Assembly (NCBI RefSeq): GCF_000712075.1
Contig: NZ_JONW01000008.1
Location: 248,001 to 312,000 of the forward strand
Direction of reading: 5' to 3'
Length of the DNA stretch: 64,000 bases
DNA from: Caulobacter sp. UNC358MFTsu5.1
Lineage (GTDB): Bacteria > Pseudomonadota > Alphaproteobacteria > Caulobacterales > Caulobacteraceae
The stretch's first letter is position 1. Each line of letters begins with the position of its first letter. The notes under the pieces are model-generated. The model searched no databases and was not told the origin of the DNA. It saw only the letters and a list, made by a program, of their open reading frames with translations. The position numbers and the translations under genes are program-made. Of this stretch, positions 60,583 through 64,000 are shown piece by piece.

Positions 60583-61082
60583 TCGGCGGCGATCCCGATC
60601 GAGGCCTCCAGGGCCTCGCCGACGGTCAGGGCCTGTTCCTCGTGGATCACCCGGGACAGGTCGCGGCCGTCGACGATCTCGCCGCAAGCCTCGCAGGCCA
60701 GCTTGGGATGGAAGTCGCAGCCGCACTTTTTGTGGACGAAGTGCACCGGCCCCTTGCCCACGCCGTAGACGTGCTGGTCGCCCCACTCGGCCATGGTCAG
60801 CAGCACCGGCGACAGGGCCCGCCCCTTGGGGGTCAGCACGTATTCCTGGCGCGGCGGGCGCTCCGAATAGCGGCGAGGCTCCAGCACCCCGTGGGCCACC
60901 AGGCTCTTGAGGCGGGCGGCCAGGACGTTGCGGGCCACGCCCAGCCGTTCCTGCCACTGTTCGAACCGCTTCACGCCCTGGAAGGCGTCGCGGAGGATCA
61001 GCAGGGTCCACGGATCGCCGACGACCTCGAGGGTGGCGGCGATGGCGCAGCGTTCGTTGGTGTAGTCGGCGGTACGGCCCAT
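60579..61082 (-). CDS. HxlR-family winged-helix regulator with Cys-rich C-terminus
   Basis: 167 residues from the ATG at 61082. HxlR/MarR-like domain: ERCAIAATLEVVGDPWTLLILRDAFQGVKRFEQWQERLGVARNVLAARLKSLVAHGVLEPRRYSERPPRQEYVLTPKGRAL. The C-terminal extension HKKCGCDFHPKLACEACGEIV has four Cys and could bind zinc or sense redox. Divergent from the thiolase gene across 219 bp. Target unknown, possibly the thiolase gene. Confidence 0.88.
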   Translation of the reverse strand: MGRTADYTNERCAIAATLEVVGDPWTLLILRDAFQGVKRFEQWQERLGVARNVLAARLKSLVAHGVLEPRRYSERPPRQEYVLTPKGRALSPVLLTMAEWGDQHVYGVGKGPVHFVHKKCGCDFHPKLACEACGEIVDGRDLSRVIHEEQALTVGEALEASIGIAAE

Positions 61083-61186
61083 CACGCGAAGGTGAAGCCT
61101 TCCGCCAGGGAATGCAAGGGTTGCTTTTGCAGACCCACGCGAGTAGGTTTTTTATAGCAATTGACTCTCTCGGTTGCGCACTGCGC

Positions 61187-61227
61187 GGCGACGGCGGGAT
61201 ATCCGCATCCTCCGTCGCCCGCTTTTT
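61187..61227 (+). terminator. Terminator-like hairpin in the thiolase leader
   Basis: GGCGACGG (61187-61194) pairs with CCGTCGCC (61212-61219), with an inner GCGG/CCGC stem, followed by CGC and TTTTT (61223-61227). No plus-strand gene ends nearby, so it faces into the leader of the thiolase gene at 61302. It could be an attenuator. Confidence 0.55.
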
Positions 61228-61301
61228 GCGCGAAACCCTTGCGCTCGACGCGCCAAAGAGGGTTTATTCCGCCGCAAAATCCCCAAGGGTGGAGCCTAAC
61301 C

Positions 61302-62504
61302 ATGTCCGAGACCTACAAGCCTTCTGGCGATCCGGTCGTCATCGTCTCGTTCGCCCGCACGCCGATGGGTGGGTTCCAGGGGGCGTTGGCCGGGGCCAAG
61401 GCCACCGAGCTGGGCGCGACGGCGGTGAAGGCGGCGATCGAGCGGGCCGGGGTCGCGGGCGACCAGGTCGAGCAGATCTTCATGGGCTGCGTCCTGCCCG
61501 CGGGCCTGGGCCAGGCGCCCGCCCGCCAGGCCGCGGTCGGGGCGGGCTTGCCGCTCTCGGTCGAGGCCACCACGGTCAACAAGATGTGCGGCAGCGGCAT
61601 GCAGGCCGCGATCATGGCCCACGACGCCCTGGCGGCCGGCAGCGCCGAGATCATCGTGGCCGGCGGCATGGAGAGCATGACCAACGCCCCCTACCTGCTG
61701 ACCAAGCACCGCTCGGGCGCGCGCATCGGCCACGACCAGATGTGGGACAGCATGTACCTGGACGGGCTGGAGGACGCCTACACCCCCGGCAAGCTGATGG
61801 GCGCCTTCGCCGAGGACAGCGCCGCCACCTACCAGTTCGGCCGCGAGGCCATGGACGACTACGCGGTCAAGGGCCTGGCCAAGGCCCAGAAGGCCGTGAC
61901 CTCGGGCGCCTTCGACGCCGAGATCACGCCGGTGACCATCACCACCCGCAAGGGCGTCGAGACCGTCAGCCAGGACGAGCAGCCGCTGAAGGCCGACGCC
62001 GCCAAGATCCCCACCCTGCGCCCGGCCTTCAGCCGCGACGGTGGGATCACCGCCGCCAACTCTTCCTCGATCAGCGATGGCGCGGCCGCCCTGGTCATGA
62101 CGCGCGAGAGCGTGGCCAAGCGCCTGGGCCTGCCGATCGTCGCCCGGGTGGCCGCCCACGCCGCCCACGCCCACGAGCCGGGCCTGTTCACCACCGCCCC
62201 GGTGCCGGCCATGAAGAAGGCGCTGAAGAAGGCCGGCTGGGACGTCGCCGACGTCGACCTGTTCGAGGTCAACGAGGCCTTCGCCGTGGTCGCCATGATC
62301 GCCCAGCAGGAGCTGGGCATCCCCGACGACAAGCTGAACGTCAACGGCGGGGCCTGCGCCCTGGGCCACCCGATCGGCGCCTCGGGCGCGCGCATCCTGT
62401 GCACCCTGATCTCGGCCCTCCAGGCGCGCGGCGGCAAGAAGGGCCTGGCCTCCCTGTGCATCGGCGGCGGCGAGGCCACCGCCATGGCGGTGGAGCTGGT
62501 CTAG
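61302..62504 (+). CDS. Acetyl-CoA acetyltransferase (thiolase)
   Basis: 400 residues from the ATG at 61302 (GGTGGAG upstream). Thiolase triad: Cys96 in NKMCGSGM, His356 in GGACALGHPIGASG, and Cys386 in ASLCIGGG; NEAFAV lies at 324-329. It condenses or cleaves acetoacetyl-CoA in ketone, poly-hydroxybutyrate or leucine/ketone metabolism (AtoB/PhaA type). It stands alone, with no reductase or CoA-transferase adjacent. A terminator-like hairpin precedes it. Confidence 0.95.
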   Translation: MSETYKPSGDPVVIVSFARTPMGGFQGALAGAKATELGATAVKAAIERAGVAGDQVEQIFMGCVLPAGLGQAPARQAAVGAGLPLSVEATTVNKMCGSGMQAAIMAHDALAAGSAEIIVAGGMESMTNAPYLLTKHRSGARIGHDQMWDSMYLDGLEDAYTPGKLMGAFAEDSAATYQFGREAMDDYAVKGLAKAQKAVTSGAFDAEITPVTITTRKGVETVSQDEQPLKADAAKIPTLRPAFSRDGGITAANSSSISDGAAALVMTRESVAKRLGLPIVARVAAHAAHAHEPGLFTTAPVPAMKKALKKAGWDVADVDLFEVNEAFAVVAMIAQQELGIPDDKLNVNGGACALGHPIGASGARILCTLISALQARGGKKGLASLCIGGGEATAMAVELV

Positions 62505-62531
62505 GGCGACCTACCCAAACGCACCCAATCG

Positions 62532-62603
62532 GTGTCATCCCGGAAGCCTCGTAGAGGCTGTCCGGACCCAGGAGACTGGGCTGATGCGGTGCGCGGCCGC
62601 CCC
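62532..62603. repeat. Truncated family A repeat (copy 3)
   Basis: GTGTCATCCCGGAAGCCTCG, GAGGCTGTCCGGACCCAGG and GCGCGGCCGCCCCT follow family A for ~70 bp. It then ends at the stop codon of the convergent DUF3617 gene; the right third is missing. Confidence 0.75.
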
Positions 62604-63226
62604 TAGCCGCCCGAGACCGCCTTGGTCAGCAGGTTGATCCGCCGGCCGCCGGGCATCTCGACGTCGCCGCCGGTCCAACCGGCGGGACAGGCCCCCGACC
62701 ATTCGGCGGTCATGCCCATCTTGTGCTCGCCGTTCATCGCCGGGGAGGACGCGCCCGAGGTGACGCTGGTGACGTCCATGACGTAGCGGGTGTTGAAGTC
62801 GCCGACGACGTGGATGGTGCTCTCGGTCTTGCCGCCCGGCCCCATGTCGCAGGTCGAGACCACCGTCCAGCCGCCGTCCGCGCCGCGGGTCATCGACTTG
62901 CGCTGGCAGCGCTTGTCCTCGGCCTGGGTGTCCAGCCCCATCTTCTCGTCGCTGGTCTCGTCGACGCAGAAGCGGAAGCTGCGGGTGAAGCCCTGGGCCT
63001 TGAGGGTCATGGTCTGGGTCCACAGGCCCGGCTTGCGCTTGGGCCATTGGGTCGGGGCCGGGGCGGTCGCCGCCGGAGCCGGCGCGGCGGCTCCTGGCGC
63101 GGCCGGCGCGGCGGTCGTCGCCGTTCCCGCCTTGGGCGCCTCCGCCGTCTTGGTCTCGGATTTCTGACCGCAGGCGGCCAGGGCCGCCAAGGTTCCGCAC
63201 GCCACGAACACCGCTAGAGACCGCAT
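62603..63226 (-). CDS. DUF3617 lipoprotein
   Basis: 207 residues from the ATG at 63226 (AGAGGTGG upstream). Lipoprotein signal with lipobox LAAC, an Ala/Pro/Thr linker to about residue 60, then a DUF3617 domain: KRKPGLWTQTMTL, FRFCVDETSDEKMG, KRCQRKSMTRGADGGWTVVSTCDMG, FNTRYVMDVTSV, AEWSGACPAGWTGGDV. Conserved Cys residues suggest disulfides. Periplasmic, role unknown. Its stop codon coincides with the end of repeat A3. Confidence 0.85.
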   Translation of the reverse strand: MRSLAVFVACGTLAALAACGQKSETKTAEAPKAGTATTAAPAAPGAAAPAPAATAPAPTQWPKRKPGLWTQTMTLKAQGFTRSFRFCVDETSDEKMGLDTQAEDKRCQRKSMTRGADGGWTVVSTCDMGPGGKTESTIHVVGDFNTRYVMDVTSVTSGASSPAMNGEHKMGMTAEWSGACPAGWTGGDVEMPGGRRINLLTKAVSGG

Positions 63227-63295
63227 CGCCCACCTCTTTCGCGCGTTAGCCCCCAGACCCATAACAACCTTGGCGCCCCGCGCCGTCCAGCCCAT

Positions 63296-63574
63296 ATGCG
63301 AGTCATGACCGAGGCCTTCAGCCACAACCCCGCCAAGAGCCGCTACGAACTGGAGGTCGACGGCCTGATCGCCTTCGCCGACTACCAGCGCAGCGGGCAC
63401 CGCCTGGTGATCCCCCATGTCGAGGCCGACCCCGCCCTGCGCGGCACCGGCGCCGCCGGCCGCCTGATGCAGCAGGTCGCCCAGACCGCGCGCGGCGAAG
63501 GGATGAAGATCGTGCCGCTGTGCAGCTACGCCGCCGCGTGGCTGAAGCGGAACGATCCGGAGATGATCGCCTAG
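63296..63574 (+). CDS. Small GNAT-type N-acetyltransferase (YjdJ-like)
   Basis: 92 residues (a second ATG at 63305 would give 89). It matches the short GCN5-related YjdJ-type family: SRYELEVDGLIAFADYQRSGHRLVIPHVEADPALRGTGAAGRLMQQVAQTARGEGMKIVPLCSYAAAWLKRNDPE, with the acetyl-CoA P-loop-like RGTGAAG and PLCSYAAAWLKRN. Cytosolic; substrate unknown. Confidence 0.85.
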   Translation: MRVMTEAFSHNPAKSRYELEVDGLIAFADYQRSGHRLVIPHVEADPALRGTGAAGRLMQQVAQTARGEGMKIVPLCSYAAAWLKRNDPEMIA

Positions 63575-63582
63575 CCCCGCGC

Positions 63583-63657
63583 GGGGGCATGCGCTTGTGC
63601 GTGTCCCCCAAATCTCGCACCGCGTCTGTTGGGGACACGCCGCAAGGGCATGTCCCC
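63583..63657. repeat. Intergenic inverted repeat, family C copy 4
   Basis: GGGGGCATGCGCTTGTGCGT with GTCCCCC at the left, GGGGACACGCCGCAAGGGCA with TGTCCCC at the right. It lies between convergent genes, as do most family C copies. Confidence 0.82.
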
Positions 63658-63661
63658 GATC

Positions 63662-64000
63662 CTAGGCGGCCTGCTCCGTCAGCCAATCCCGGAACGCCGC
63701 CAGGGCCGGCGTCACCGCCCGCGACTTCAGCCAGGTCAGCCAGTACATCCCCGCCCCCACCTCCAGGGCGAACGGCCGCACCAGCCGGCCTTGCTCCAGG
63801 TCGCGGGCGAACATCATCGACGGCGCCAGGGCCACGCCCGCGCCCTGCATGGCCGCCTCGACCATCACCCACGAGCTGTCGAACACCGGGCCGCGGATCG
63901 GCGGCGGGGCCAGGCCGGCGGCGGCGAACCAGTCGGGCCAGTCGTCGGCGCGGTAGCTGCGCAGCAGCATCTCCGACTTCAGCGCTTCGGGCGTCCTCAG
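63662..64000 (-). CDS. LysR-family regulator, C-terminal part
   Basis: The gene continues beyond the right edge. Visible is the end of a LysR substrate-binding domain: WPDWFAAAGLAPPPIRGPVFDSSWVMVEAAMQGAGVALAPSMMFARDLEQGRLVRPF, then YWLTWLKSRAVTPALAAFRDWLTEQ, typical of the GcvA/AmpR-like subgroup. The helix-turn-helix is outside the window. Confidence 0.85.
   Translation of the reverse strand: MRTPEALKSEMLLRSYRADDWPDWFAAAGLAPPPIRGPVFDSSWVMVEAAMQGAGVALAPSMMFARDLEQGRLVRPFALEVGAGMYWLTWLKSRAVTPALAAFRDWLTEQAA

Overview
The window is about 64 kb of very GC-rich DNA from an alphaproteobacterium of the genus Caulobacter or a close relative. The diagnosis rests on several near-certain genes: the cell-cycle master regulator CtrA (Asp51, C-terminal Ala-Ala), its antagonist SciP, the sigma-54 flagellar activator FlbD with the fliF-fliG-fliH-fliN cluster, and an AcrAB-NodT pump with a divergent TetR repressor. 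There are no rRNA or tRNA genes, CRISPR arrays, insertion sequences or prophage genes that I could see. It reads as ordinary core chromosome, with many intergenic palindromic repeats.

Layout. 0-5 kb: sugar transporter with a LacI-type operator, GH43 glycosidase, CE12-type acetylesterase and a YceI lipoprotein. 5.8-12.4 kb: TetR regulator divergent from acrA-acrB-nodT. 12.6-15.4 kb: retropepsin-like protein, lipocalin-like protein divergent from a CGNR zinc-finger regulator with twin operators, and an Lrp-family regulator. 15.8-18.9 kb: PutA. 19-25.2 kb: ArsR/AHSA1 pair, GST-like protein, GH5 mannanase-like enzyme and two alpha/beta hydrolases. 25.4-31.2 kb: a haem-pocket-less truncated globin, carA with an apparent leader terminator, DUF1272, small membrane proteins, HAD phosphatase and acyltransferase. 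31.2-39.9 kb: M23 peptidase, ctrA, LytTR membrane regulator, hydrolase, fliI-fliJ, GH10 xylanase, XRE regulator and a DUF4282 protein. 40-56.5 kb: secreted low-complexity protein, flhA, flbD, fliN, fliH, fliG, fliF, sciP, flgE, flgD, fliK, flgK and flgL. 56.7-64 kb: mnmA, a degenerate sugar transferase, a secreted unknown, an HxlR regulator pair, thiolase, DUF3617 lipoprotein, a small acetyltransferase and a partial LysR gene.

How it works together. The right half is a flagellar/cell-cycle module. CtrA-like boxes (TTAA-type) precede ctrA, sciP, flhA and probably fliF. FlbD is encoded in the fliF operon, and its likely sigma-54 promoters sit back to back between fliK and flgK, driving hook/hook-junction genes outward. 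The left half carries several plant-polysaccharide enzymes (GH43, CE12, GH5, type-B carboxylesterase, with GH10 in the flagellar zone) consistent with hemicellulose and pectin use.

The most distinctive features beyond the standard genes are: four families of intergenic inverted repeats, two of them more than 110 bp long and one recurring at exactly 112 bp; terminator-like hairpins in the leaders of carA and the thiolase gene; a truncated globin whose proximal His is replaced by Asp; a sugar transferase whose Asp-Glu catalytic pair has become Ala-Asp; and twin AACCT-N7-AGGTT operators between a CGNR regulator and a lipocalin-like gene.
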